Below, in pieces: positions 45,794-54,971 of a stretch of 64,000 nucleotides of DNA. The notes below the pieces were generated by a model, which worked only from the letters and a program-made list of their open reading frames with translations, was not told the DNA's origin and did no database searches. The DNA is from Glutamicibacter soli (GTDB lineage: Bacteria; Actinomycetota; Actinomycetes; Actinomycetales; Micrococcaceae): positions 1-64,000 of the forward strand of contig NZ_POAF01000007.1 of NCBI RefSeq assembly GCF_003309065.1. The letters are read 5' to 3'. A program made the position numbers and the translations under genes. The first letter of the stretch is position 1. Each line of letters begins with the position of its first letter.

Positions 45794-45997
45794 TTAGACG
45801 TCTGCGACCTTGCGACCCTTGTACTCAAGGAACAGCTCGGTACCGGCCGAGTCGGTGACAACCTTTGCCTGGTGAGGCAGGCTGTAAGTTACGCGACCGT
45901 TTTCAACGGTCTTCACCAGGTTAGGCGCGGTAGCCTTCCACTGAGAACGGCGTGCACGAGTATTCGCACGGGACATCTTCCGCTTTGGAACAGCCAC
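45794..45997 (-). CDS. rpmF: Ribosomal protein bL32
   Basis: 67 residues, starting [20 protein letters not shown] after Met. The usual zinc-binding Cys pairs are absent, so this is the zinc-independent (C-) form. It is a large-subunit protein. The gene begins 2 nt after the DUF177 stop and precedes rnc by 3 nt, the usual arrangement. Confidence 0.97.
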   Translation of the reverse strand: MAVPKRKMSRANTRARRSQWKATAPNLVKTVENGRVTYSLPHQAKVVTDSAGTELFLEYKGRKVADV

Positions 45998-45999
45998 GA

Positions 46000-46563
46000 C
46001 TACTTCTCTTCTCTCTTGTCTGACGTATTATCGGGTGCCACATCTTCTGCGGCAATGTCGGCCAGCTGCGCAAGCGCTGCCCAACGCGGGTCCAGTACCT
46101 CATGGTGATGTTCGGGTTCATCATTGAGATTCACTCCGCATTCACTGCAGAGGCCCAAACAATCCTCCCGGCAAACCGGCTGGAATGGCAGTGCGGTCCC
46201 AATTGCGCTCCGCACTACCGGGTCGATGTCAATCAAGTCACCAACGACCCAGTACTGATCCACTTCATCATCGTCTTCGAATTCTTCGCTGCCTTCATAG
46301 TAGAAGAGCTCTTGAATATCAGCCGCGAAATCGTACTCGATGGGATCCAGGCAACGTCCACATTCCCCCGCAATCTGTGCGGTAGCGGTACCCGATACCA
46401 GAATCCCCTCATGTACGGCTTCAAGGCGAAGATCTAAGTCGAGCTCAGATCCTCCACGAATACCGATGAGTGCATTTCCCACATCCGTGGGTGCCGGAAC
46501 CTGCTCGCTAAGAATTTTCATCGAGCCAGGCGAACGGCCGAGCTCCTTGGCTGATACAACCAA
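46000..46563 (-). CDS. DUF177/YceD-family protein, large-subunit assembly/rRNA accumulation factor
   Basis: 187 residues from a TTG at 46563. Four Cys in CGRC and [17 protein letters not shown] blocks ([20 protein letters not shown]) are typical of DUF177. The family is linked to 23S rRNA accumulation and is nearly always upstream of rpmF. The start is doubtful: the frame is open upstream, and [14 protein letters not shown] in the family normally lies inside the protein. A good AGGAG lies five to six nt before ATT (46620-46618), so initiation from ATT or ATC with 19 extra residues is possible. Confidence 0.9.
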   Translation of the reverse strand: MVVSAKELGRSPGSMKILSEQVPAPTDVGNALIGIRGGSELDLDLRLEAVHEGILVSGTATAQIAGECGRCLDPIEYDFAADIQELFYYEGSEEFEDDDEVDQYWVVGDLIDIDPVVRSAIGTALPFQPVCREDCLGLCSECGVNLNDEPEHHHEVLDPRWAALAQLADIAAEDVAPDNTSDKREEK

Positions 46564-46816
46564 AGGCGAGTTGCGATCGACTTCGCCATGTGACGATCGA
46601 TCAGAACGCTTATCGCTAATGATGACTCCTATAGAACATAGTCCGACATCTCATCATAACGTGCCGAGTGCCCATTGCCCAAAATCGAGGCTGTGATTCA
46701 AATGTGTTCTAGTTCGCACTAGGGTTCCATCAGGCGTTTATCAGCTTTCTCCTATCAGAAGCGCATAGAATTTACATCAGTTAAGTCTTTGATTCCCCCA
46801 GACAGAAGGTACTTCA

Positions 46817-48046
46817 TTGAATCTGGTCTCCGCGACGAAAACGCTCGCTCGATTCGCGACCAAAAAACTGGAAACTCGTCGCGCATATGCGGAAGTGCAC
46901 TCCAATCCATCGGTCTACCTTGCGCAGCCTAGTGGCAACCGTCGATACAGGGCAGCCCTCTATTTCGCAGACTCAATGGTCAATGCATATCAGGCACGCC
47001 AGTGGTACGAACCGCTACGTCAGCTCGCTCAGAAGATGCCGCTGGTTATCATCGTCAGGAACCCAAAGACTGCGATTGCCCTGGGCAAGGAGAGCCCCTT
47101 GCCGGTTTTCTACGCCAAGACTATTGGTGATATCGAGAACTTGCTGGCTAGCCAACAGATTGATGCAGTCTTCTACGTCAATCAGAACATCCGCAATTTC
47201 CAAATGATGCGATTCAACAGTCCGGCACATGTCTTCATCTGCCATGGTGAAAGCGAAAAGGCTTACATGTGGTCGAACCAGATGAAGGCTTACGACTACG
47301 TATTCTCCGCCGGCGTGGCGGCTCAGGAGCGGCTCGCCAAGAATCTGACTCGTTACAACGTTGCTGAACGAACACGTTTGGTAGGACGTCCGCAGATTGA
47401 TGTCGATTATCCCGCGCCGATTTCGGTTAATCCTGAACTTCCTACAGTGCTCTACGCACCCACCTGGGAAGGCGATCGTCCGTCTATGCGCTACGGGAGT
47501 GTGCAGAGTCATGGTGTTGCATTGATAGAAAGCCTCATTAAGGATGGCGGATTCAACATCATCTTCCGTCCGCATCCACGAAGCGGCATCAATGATTCTG
47601 GTTATGGCGCTGCGCTGGACAAGATCCAAGCTCGGTTGACCGAGGCCAACGCGGATAGTGCGGGCACCCTGTTTTACGACGAGTCTCCGCAGTGGGGCTG
47701 GCAATGGGCGATGTCCGATATCTGCGTCACCGATATTTCAGCTGTTGCCTACGATTTCTTGGCTACGGGAAAACCCCTGCTGATCACTAAACCGCTGAGT
47801 GCCGAAGCAAGTGTCGATGATTCCCCCGCGCTATTGCGGGTCCCCTCATTGATTTCAAATAATGCAGCCAATGGGCCAACGGTGATTCGCGAACGCCTGG
47901 CTCAGACCGATGATTCATATGCCGATCTGGTTGAGCACTATTTCGGGGACACGTCGAAGAATGCAAGCATGAATCGGTTCCTCAATGCATCTGTGGAGAT
48001 CATTGACGAATCGCATTCTCTCAATGAAAAATCCGGGCGGGCTTAA
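46817..48046 (+). CDS. CDP-glycerol glycerophosphotransferase-like protein (TagB/TagF type)
   Basis: 409 residues from a TTG start with GAAGGT upstream. The GT-B-type glyphos-transferase fold is shown by HGESEKAYM (equivalent of the HG motif), YAPTWEGDR, IIFRPHPRSG and the DISAVAYDFLATGKP block near the C-terminus. Such enzymes add glycerol-phosphate units from CDP-glycerol to a lipid-linked acceptor. It is on the plus strand at the edge of the wall-glycopolymer cluster and is followed by mobile-element remnants. Confidence 0.85.
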   Translation: MNLVSATKTLARFATKKLETRRAYAEVHSNPSVYLAQPSGNRRYRAALYFADSMVNAYQARQWYEPLRQLAQKMPLVIIVRNPKTAIALGKESPLPVFYAKTIGDIENLLASQQIDAVFYVNQNIRNFQMMRFNSPAHVFICHGESEKAYMWSNQMKAYDYVFSAGVAAQERLAKNLTRYNVAERTRLVGRPQIDVDYPAPISVNPELPTVLYAPTWEGDRPSMRYGSVQSHGVALIESLIKDGGFNIIFRPHPRSGINDSGYGAALDKIQARLTEANADSAGTLFYDESPQWGWQWAMSDICVTDISAVAYDFLATGKPLLITKPLSAEASVDDSPALLRVPSLISNNAANGPTVIRERLAQTDDSYADLVEHYFGDTSKNASMNRFLNASVEIIDESHSLNEKSGRA

Positions 48047-48359
48047 TGACCCGTTCTAGATGGCTCTAGCAACAGGTGCAGAACACTTAATTTTCGGGAG
48101 TCGTACAAGCTGACTAGCGTCAAAGCGGTGACCACAGTGCTGAGCAGACCAATCACTTAGTCTCAGGCGCATGCTAAGAATTGCAACATAGTTTAGGTGC
48201 TGTTTAGCAGAAGTATATGGTAGTACCTGTACGCGTATCGGATGGGCGTAGCGGATAGCACTGACGTAACGATCGGATAGCACTTAGCCGGATTCGACGC
48301 CAAGATGATCCTGACACCCACGACACCGATGTCGTGGCCGTCGAAAGGAATCATCCATC
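48047..48359. other. Left flank of the outer IS21-type remnant
   Basis: About 310 bp without a gene. Near 48238-48285, repeats of CGGATRG (twice as CGGATAGCACT) resemble the multiple terminal repeats of IS21-family ends and may mark the left end of the outer element. CACGACA..TGTCGTG forms a small hairpin near 48318. Confidence 0.45.
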
Positions 48360-48566
48360 ATGGCTGATTACCGCAAAATCATGCTCCTGCTCTTGCAGGG
48401 GCGTTCCTACCGGCAGGTTCAAAAACTGCTGAATTGTTCACCGCGAACGATCTCTAAAGCCCGTCAAGTCATTGACGAGCAGGAATTTAGTACGCTGGAA
48501 CAGCTCAAGGACATAAGCGACGAAATACTGATTATTCGAAGCTTCTAGAACCACCAGTATCACGGT

Positions 48567-48829
48567 TCAGAGCCATCGAATATTGCGGTTCAGAGCCATC
48601 CAATATTCTTGTTCAGAGCCACCGTCCGAGTACGCCTCACGCATGTTGAATTCACCGGTCTCAACCCAGATCGTGTTGTGGACGATGTGGTCCATGATCG
48701 CATCTGCCATCGTGTCGGCTCCGAGCCGAGCGAGCCAGTCCGATTGTTTGTACTGCGTGCAGAGAATGGTCGAGGCAGCATCGCTCCTACGCTCCATGAG
48801 CTCGAAGATGAACCGCGTGGATCCCCTGG
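48567..48829 (-). pseudogene. Remnant of istB C-terminus in inner element
   Basis: The minus-strand frame reads FIFELMERRSDAASTILCTQ, then DWLARLGADTMADAIMDHIV, the C-terminal part of the IstB-like ATPase (sensor region and A-D-A-I-D-x-I-V block). The N-terminal Walker motifs are missing. The last 16 codons run through the terminal repeats. It is joined to the istA remnant just upstream by deletion. Confidence 0.82.
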
Positions 48830-49042
48830 TGGGCGTATTCGCTGCGGCCGGAGAAGCGGAGTTGGTAGACCTTCTCTTCAGCGAGGTCTTTGACTACGTC
48901 CCAGCTGCGTGAGGTGGTGTCGGCGGCGTTGAGGACTTCGGCGACGCTATTGCGGGAGACGCCTTGGGTGGACGCGATGACACGTCCTGAGAAACCTTCG
49001 GCGAAGCTGGAGAATTCGCTTCTCTTTGATCTTTCGTACCAT
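48830..49042 (-). pseudogene. Remnant of istA N-terminus in inner element
   Basis: From ATG 49042 (AAGGAG nine nt upstream) the sequence reads MVRKIKEKRILQLR, then shifts frame and continues EGFSGRVIASTQGVSRNSVA and DLAEEKVYQLRFSGRSE. This is the N-terminal HTH portion of the other IstA type found in IS21 elements. Only about 70 codons remain, with a small frameshift after LQLR, and the frame runs into the istB remnant. Confidence 0.8.
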
Positions 49043-50136
49043 TGAAAATGGCTCCTTCCACCACACCGGCTGTTGCCTGGTCGGAAGAGTTTATGCAGGG
49101 TGGCTCTAAAGGAGAATACCCGGTGGCTCTGAACGAGAATAACGGCTTTTCCGTCTGGTGGCGCTGAAGCGCAATATTGGTGGCTCTCAACGAGTCAAAT
49201 ATTCAATACTGGAGCAATGCTTCACCGATGGGCGCAAAGCTGTCTCCACCAGTTACGTTACGATTGATATCGACGCAGTTATCAAAGCCCGAATCGGGAG
49301 GAAGAAACCCCCGCTAAAAGTGCTCTGGGCCCGCTACCTGCGCACCGAAGCCACCGGCACGCAGCGGCACTATCAATACGAACGGTTCTGCCAACTCGTC
49401 GCGGAACAAGTCCAGCAAAGAAACCTGACCAGTCCGATCGCTCACGAGCCAGGACACACCATGCAGGTGGACTGGGCCGGCACCAAAATGCAGATCGTCG
49501 ACCCGATCATCGGCCGGGCCACGAAAGTCTCGATCTTCGTGGCCACCTTGCCCTACTCGGGTCTGCTCTTCGCCTACGGGTATCTGGATGAGAAGCTCGG
49601 CTCGTGGTGCGATGCGCACCGCAGGGCTTTTGAACATGCGCAAGGCGTTGCCCAAGTGATCATCCCAGACAACGCCTCGACAGCCTCCAACACGGTCAGC
49701 CGTTACGAGAACGTACGGGAGGTAAATCAATCCTACTCAGTTTTCCTTGAGCATTATCAGACGGCGGCGGTCCCGACGGAACCGTACCGGCCGCAGCACA
49801 AAGGCAACGTGGAATCCGGGGTGCAGTTGGTGACGAACTGGATCATCCACTACCTCGATGACCAACGGTTCGAGTCCATGGACGACCTGAACGACGCCGG
49901 CGCCGAACGCGTTGAATGGCTCAATGAGCGCACCCCGTTCCGTGGCGAGCCACGCTCCCGCAGGCAGTGGTTCGCATCAGGATGAGTTCTTCGCCATTGG
50001 GGATCAAGAGCGGTGCAAGTCACGGCAGGAGCGCGCAAATACTCCATTCCCGCGGCGGGACGCAGCCACTGGTTGGTTATACACATATCCGCAAAATAGA
50101 AGTACCTCCAAGCGCTTTACTGTCCCGGTGAACTGA

Positions 50137-50351
50137 TCGCCACACCAGTTGATGCGGCGACCAGTCGAGCGCATCACAAAATATCCCCAACATCAAAGTG
50201 CCACTGTAAAAGTGCAGACATGGCACCGTGGTGCCTAGACTTTCGGCACGGATACCAAACACTGAAACGCAATGGAACGCGCAACCTGTAACACAAGGTT
50301 GTTGGTACATAATTGCCTGAATTGATGTGCCCATTCCAACATTCAATAAGG
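50137..50351. other. Intergenic region between IS remnant and polymer operon
   Basis: About 215 bp, AT-richer, with no gene supported. It lies downstream of both the decayed transposase and the minus-strand polymer operon. No strong hairpin was seen. Confidence 0.5.
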
Positions 50352-51530
50352 CTAACGTTGCAAGTCGTTGAAAAGTGTTATCCACTTGGACGATATCGCC
50401 GATGGCAAATATTGCTGTGCGTGCATTCGGCCGCGATCCGAGTATTGAGCTAGAGTTTCTGGCTCTAAGGCCAGTTTCTCCATTGAAGCCGCAAATTCGG
50501 ATACATTATTCTGTCTAACAACAATCCCCGATTCGGAGTCGATAATTAAATCTCGAATCCCGGGAGCGCAATCGAATGAAATTGTTGGTACACCAGCAAG
50601 TGAGGCCTCAACAATTGCAATTGGTAAACCTTCATATTGGGAAGAAAGCAAATGAACTTTGGAAGAAGAAAGTACTTCACCAACCATGTCCGTTTTACCC
50701 ATCAGACGAATACGTGGTAATTTGAGATCATCAATCATCTCTTGCAGACTAGCCCCAAGCGGACCTTCCCCATAAAGCTCAACCTTCCAATCGGGCAAAT
50801 TCGAGTAAACCGATTCCCAAGCTTTTACAACGTAGTGCAATGATTTTTGTTTGTCATAGCGCCCTAGAGTAACGAATGTATTTTCACGCTCCTGGACCAC
50901 CGTCGAAGGATCGGCAACCGGGTTCGGAAGCCAGGACACGTTATTCAGACCAGCCCTCGTGAATAGTGCTGCATCGTCTGCAGTCAAACACACAAAACGA
51001 TCAACATCTTTGTAGTTCTTTAACACTCGACGCAAGTCGCCAGTTTGGACGCACATTTCATAAGAACCATGGTATTGTCCGATAACCCGAGGAAGGGAAC
51101 GGTCAAGCGGATCGTACCCGGCCTCAATCAGATGCTCCATACCAAATACTTGCGTACACAGGATCACGGTTTCGGGACCCCATTCGACCAACTTTTTGGA
51201 TAGCTTTCGACATCCATTCGACCGAAGTTCGTGACGGCGAGCATTTCGGCGCCGTCTAAAGGGGTTCAAGCGATCACGACGACGATTCAGTGTCCAATTC
51301 TCTGGCGCATGTTCATCCCATAGACAATCCACGAGCATTTCTGCCGGTCGATTAACTTCAACAAGCTCATCTTTTGGAGTCGGATTAACTCCAATGATTT
51401 CAACCAAAAAACCGCGTCTTAAAAACTCAGATGAAACTCGTTCGATGAAACGTGATACTCCGCCAAGCCTATCAACCTGATTAGACATGAGAACAACTCT
51501 TTTAAAAGGTAAGTTCACTATTATCCCCAT
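50352..51530 (-). CDS. Family-4 glycosyltransferase
   Basis: 392 residues, GT-B fold. The N-terminal acceptor domain begins VVLMSNQVDRLGGVSRFIERV; the C-terminal donor domain has FVTLGRYDKQKSL and the E-X7-E motif EGLPIAIVE, followed by SGIVV. It probably transfers a sugar from an NDP donor to the glycopolymer. Its ATG lies inside the end of the GT2-TagF gene (10-nt overlap), so it is the last gene of the polymer operon. Base composition is markedly AT-richer than in the flanking housekeeping genes. Confidence 0.9.
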   Translation of the reverse strand: MGIIVNLPFKRVVLMSNQVDRLGGVSRFIERVSSEFLRRGFLVEIIGVNPTPKDELVEVNRPAEMLVDCLWDEHAPENWTLNRRRDRLNPFRRRRNARRHELRSNGCRKLSKKLVEWGPETVILCTQVFGMEHLIEAGYDPLDRSLPRVIGQYHGSYEMCVQTGDLRRVLKNYKDVDRFVCLTADDAALFTRAGLNNVSWLPNPVADPSTVVQERENTFVTLGRYDKQKSLHYVVKAWESVYSNLPDWKVELYGEGPLGASLQEMIDDLKLPRIRLMGKTDMVGEVLSSSKVHLLSSQYEGLPIAIVEASLAGVPTISFDCAPGIRDLIIDSESGIVVRQNNVSEFAASMEKLALEPETLAQYSDRGRMHAQQYLPSAISSKWITLFNDLQR

Positions 51531-54319
51531 ACCCGCTCAACCGTACGATCCGCAGAATCCCCGTCTTCAAACCCTGCGAAGCGCTGCGAAAATTTATGCC
51601 GTTCATCTTTGTCGAGATCAACTGTCAATCTTTCCAAAACAGCCTTATGAAGCGACTGCTGATCCTTGACAATCAAACCAGGAGAGAATTCTTCTAGTGA
51701 AAAATAGGTTCCACGTTCGTCATTAACATAATTTTCGTAGTCGTAGGCGTATATAAGAATCGGGCGATCCAACGTGCAGTAATCAAACATCACACTTGAG
51801 TAATCGGTGATAAGTAGGTCCGAAACAGCAAAAAGCGACGAAATGTCATCAATTCCAGAAACATCGACAATTTTTCCCGCAAATTTAGGGTGGATTGAAA
51901 TCTTATTCAGATAGTGCGCCCTAATTAAAAGAATGCAATCATCACCCAAATCATCTATCCAGCCTTCCAGGTCCAACTCAAGCTTTATCGCGCGCTTAGA
52001 ATTCCGGCTATTTGCCCTAAATGTTGGAGCATAAAGAACTATTTTTCTATCACGCGGCAACCCCAGCATGATGCGAAAGTTGTCGGCCATTGAATTGTCC
52101 AATTTAGCTAGGATATCGTTTCGGGGCGACCCATACTTCAACAATTCATTCTTGTATCCGAATGCAGGAACGAAGGTGGTTTCAAAGTATGGATTCGGTA
52201 CTGTCAGGTAGTCCCAATAGCTCGCCTTTTTAACGAGCTCTCGCTTTTTAGCCATTGACGCATCAGCAAAATCAGGCTCGTCCAAACCCATGCGCTTCAG
52301 CGGAATGCCGTGCCAAAGTTGAAGGTATATCTGCGACTTCCGTTTTACGAAATACGAGGGTAAAGACTGATTATCAACTAAGTATCGGGAGCGGGCTAAC
52401 GCATATAAGTATTTCGCAGAATGACGAGTAACTGAATTGTAATCACCGTCAATGATTTTGCTTTGCGCAATTGACCAATTTTGCTTGTGGTTCGGGTAAT
52501 GGCTCGCGAGTGTAGAGGAAATTACCCCAGGACTATCCGAGGTCGAAGTACCCATATGGGATTCGAACAGAGTTGAATCCGAGTCAAGAGGCAGCATCCT
52601 CAGGAGCGAATAAATTGTTTTCCATCTTAAGGAGTTAGTTTTAACCGGCCGATCAAAAACGGAGTCTTTGATAACACGATATTTCGAAACTGGGGAAATA
52701 ATTCGGCGAACCAAAATCCGCTTCGTTCCAGATTTTAATCGCCTCACTCCCATTGTTCCATCGACAGTACGGTAAACTCTATAGCGATATGCTTCGATCC
52801 TATTGATCAAACCTCGATTAAATAGCCTTTTTTTAGGTATTTTTATTGAAGTAGGTATAACCAGATGACCTTCTCGCGAAGTTAACTGATTCGAAATTCT
52901 TGGACGTATTCCAATTTTATCGACATCTACCGCCGGCCAATTGGCGGGGACCGTGATTAATGCGTCCCAAAGCACCCATTGGCCGTCATAAACGACATTT
53001 TCGCATTTGAGAATTTTTGAAAATTTATTCTTCCCGCGAGAAAATATCCGCAAAGAGAGATTAGGGCTACTTAGGGCTGAAAGCTTTGCACCTGGATCAA
53101 AAGTTCGCCCTCTGACGGACAGTATTCCGCTGTTCACCTGAATTTCACGAACTTCGTGATACCACTCAACTTGGAACCACGGAGTGCTTTCAACATCGCT
53201 CTTGTCTACTGAAAGCAACGCACCACAGAGTGGTTCAGTTGACAGCTCATTAGTGGATTCAGAATGCCACCTGTAAGTCGACGACTCAACATCTGGCTCA
53301 AGGGGTGGTATCCAAGTAGCTCTTTTATTAATCATCGTGAAAGCATCGCGAACTATATCCGGACGAAGCATTAGTGCGGCGCCATACAGGAAACGCTCTG
53401 GGACGTCCAATTGCGCGTACGCCTCCGGGCTGACCTTCAAAAGGAAGGGCTTTAGGACTTTAAGAATCTCCAAGGCCAGCTCATCGTCGTGGGACACGAT
53501 ATCGTTCAAATACAATCGAGCATCATGGCGAAGAATTTTTAATTGAAGCCTACTAAATAAACCCGGGTTTTTCGAACAATCCACAGCCTTTTCAACGCGC
53601 GTCAACGCTTCAAGCCTGTAAATAAGATTCTTTATTGAGTCTCTTTGATTTGTTATAGATTTACGGACTTCATTCGGATATATATTCCAAACATAAGCCG
53701 ACTGCGGGATCACGGAAATACCAGAGGCGTTCATGAATGCCTTGGCGGAAAATACTAGATCTTCATAATGAATATCCGTAGGGAATTGGATCGAATTTTT
53801 TCTAAGGAATTCTACTTTATAGAGCTTTGCGACTACGATGGTATCGATGCTTAGCTCAGGATTATCTTCGATAGACTCATAGTATTCACGGGAAACGTAG
53901 AGTTTGTCGTGCCATCCTTTCCAGCGTTGCGCTTCGATTTCGAATCTCCGCGTTCGAGCCATCACGATGTCCGCATCGCTGGTTTCGGCCTCATGAAGAA
54001 GATTCTTGCACGCATGACGGTCTAAAGTATCGTCGCTGTCTAAGAAGAGTACATAATCTCCTCGTGCTTCTTCAAGACCCCTGCTTCGGGGGCCACCTAC
54101 ACCACCTGAATTGACGTCGAGCGATAAGAACCGGCCACGGGGGTCTTGTTCGACGATTGACCTAGCAGTCTCTGCGCTTCCATCTGTAGAGCAATCATCG
54201 ACAAGTAGGAGCTCGATGTTCTTGTGTGTCTGACCGTACACTGAACGTACAGCGTCAATTACATGCTCGCCGTCATTGAAGTGAGCGAGCACGATTGTAA
54301 TGTCAGGACTATGGGACAT
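51521..54319 (-). CDS. Bifunctional family-2 glycosyltransferase / TagF-like glycerophosphotransferase
   Basis: 932 residues. Residues about 1-230 form a GT2 domain (ITIVLAHFNDGEHVIDAV, LLLVDDCSTDGSAE, VLFLDSDDTLDRH). Residues about 330-560 are a middle region of beta and basic segments without a named domain. Residues about 600-930 are a CDP-glycerol glycerophosphotransferase: LWHGIPLKRMG, YAPTFRANSR, ITDYSSVMFDYCTLDRP. It may both add a sugar and polymerise or prime glycerol-phosphate at the inner membrane face. It is linked to tagD just upstream and GT4 downstream. AT-rich composition suggests transfer. Confidence 0.9.
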   Translation of the reverse strand: MSHSPDITIVLAHFNDGEHVIDAVRSVYGQTHKNIELLLVDDCSTDGSAETARSIVEQDPRGRFLSLDVNSGGVGGPRSRGLEEARGDYVLFLDSDDTLDRHACKNLLHEAETSDADIVMARTRRFEIEAQRWKGWHDKLYVSREYYESIEDNPELSIDTIVVAKLYKVEFLRKNSIQFPTDIHYEDLVFSAKAFMNASGISVIPQSAYVWNIYPNEVRKSITNQRDSIKNLIYRLEALTRVEKAVDCSKNPGLFSRLQLKILRHDARLYLNDIVSHDDELALEILKVLKPFLLKVSPEAYAQLDVPERFLYGAALMLRPDIVRDAFTMINKRATWIPPLEPDVESSTYRWHSESTNELSTEPLCGALLSVDKSDVESTPWFQVEWYHEVREIQVNSGILSVRGRTFDPGAKLSALSSPNLSLRIFSRGKNKFSKILKCENVVYDGQWVLWDALITVPANWPAVDVDKIGIRPRISNQLTSREGHLVIPTSIKIPKKRLFNRGLINRIEAYRYRVYRTVDGTMGVRRLKSGTKRILVRRIISPVSKYRVIKDSVFDRPVKTNSLRWKTIYSLLRMLPLDSDSTLFESHMGTSTSDSPGVISSTLASHYPNHKQNWSIAQSKIIDGDYNSVTRHSAKYLYALARSRYLVDNQSLPSYFVKRKSQIYLQLWHGIPLKRMGLDEPDFADASMAKKRELVKKASYWDYLTVPNPYFETTFVPAFGYKNELLKYGSPRNDILAKLDNSMADNFRIMLGLPRDRKIVLYAPTFRANSRNSKRAIKLELDLEGWIDDLGDDCILLIRAHYLNKISIHPKFAGKIVDVSGIDDISSLFAVSDLLITDYSSVMFDYCTLDRPILIYAYDYENYVNDERGTYFSLEEFSPGLIVKDQQSLHKAVLERLTVDLDKDERHKFSQRFAGFEDGDSADRTVERVWG

Positions 54320-54350
54320 ACTTATTTCCGGATCTTTCTCATACTAATCG

Positions 54351-54812
54351 TTAGCTCAGTTCTTTCACGATCTGACTTAGCGTATCCAAGGTGTTTTTCA
54401 ACGACTCGACGTGCCGTTCATCAAACTCACTGAGCACCCGTTTCATTTCAGTTGTGGAAATTCCAGCAGTTCGCGGCAGGTAGACGACTTCGACCTCATC
54501 GCCCAGGTCATCGAACTTACCTTTCCAGTCTTCGCCGATGCCGAAGACCTTGACATCGTACTTCGCGATATCCAGACGCTTCTGTTCCCAATTTTCTTCC
54601 GGGATGGCCAAGTCAACGTACTTGATGGATTCTACGATCTCCCGACGCTGCTCGAACGGCACAACAGGCTTTTTACCCTTGATGGCGTTGAACTCATCGG
54701 TCGAAACGCCGACGATCAATCGGTCGCCCTTTTCCTTCAGACGCTTGAGGATATTCAGGTGTCCGATGTGGAACAAGTCGAACGTGCCATAGGTCAATAC
54801 AGTTTTCGGCAT
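54351..54812 (-). CDS. tagD: Glycerol-3-phosphate cytidylyltransferase
   Basis: 153 residues. The HXGH nucleotide-binding motif is HIGHLN (residues 16-21) after LTYGTFDLF, and the second signature is RTAGISTTEMK. TagD makes CDP-glycerol from CTP and glycerol-3-phosphate, the donor for the TagF-like enzymes encoded next to it. It ends with a 20-residue helical extension beyond the catalytic core. The spacing of 31 nt to the next gene supports an operon. Confidence 0.95.
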   Translation of the reverse strand: MPKTVLTYGTFDLFHIGHLNILKRLKEKGDRLIVGVSTDEFNAIKGKKPVVPFEQRREIVESIKYVDLAIPEENWEQKRLDIAKYDVKVFGIGEDWKGKFDDLGDEVEVVYLPRTAGISTTEMKRVLSEFDERHVESLKNTLDTLSQIVKELS

Positions 54813-54971
54813 AAGGTCCTCCTACGTATTACAGCCCAATCTTCACTCGATGACTGGCTCAATTTTACAAGTTACATTCTCGTGCCGTCGCCCACACGCC
54901 GCGATTCCCTCCGAAGTGACGGATTCGAGGTTCAATTACGCATGGCCAAGCCCAACGTGCTGCATCAGCTG

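Larger units (their letters stand above)
48546..49218 (-). mobile_element. Internally deleted IS21-type element inserted in istA
   Basis: A 673-bp element flanked by the direct repeat GCTTC (48541-48545 and 49219-49223), a 5-bp target duplication within the 4-8 bp range of IS21. Multiple terminal repeats are visible: TTCAGAGCCAYC three times on the left (48564, 48587, 48610) and GGTGGCTCT/GGTGGCGCT four times on the right (49099, 49122, 49157, 49179), inverted relative to each other. Inside, on the minus strand, an istA start is joined directly to an istB end, so the middle of the element has been lost. It may be mobilised only in trans. Confidence 0.88.
48360..50136 (+). pseudogene. IS21-type istA transposase, split by a nested insertion and decayed at its end
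   Basis: The N-terminal part (48360-48545, MADYRKIMLLLLQGRSYRQV) is the HTH of an IstA. The remainder (from 49219) holds the DDE core: HEPGHTMQVDWAGTKM, VIIPDNAST and the KGNVESGV block. The halves rejoin in frame (ILIIRS-F-TDGRKAV) when the 673-bp insert and one GCTTC copy are removed. Near 49980 a further shift ends the frame (QWFASG-stop), but the other frame continues DEFFAIGDQE to 50136. No istB follows, so the element is also truncated on the right. It cannot encode an active transposase. Confidence 0.9.

Noticed and set aside
48360-48548. Independent small HTH protein
   Set aside because: It is the N-terminus of the split istA; its stop codon comes from the inserted element.
48894-49190. 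98-codon minus-strand frame in the inner element
   Set aside because: It is out of frame with the istA remnant and runs through terminal repeats; no protein features.
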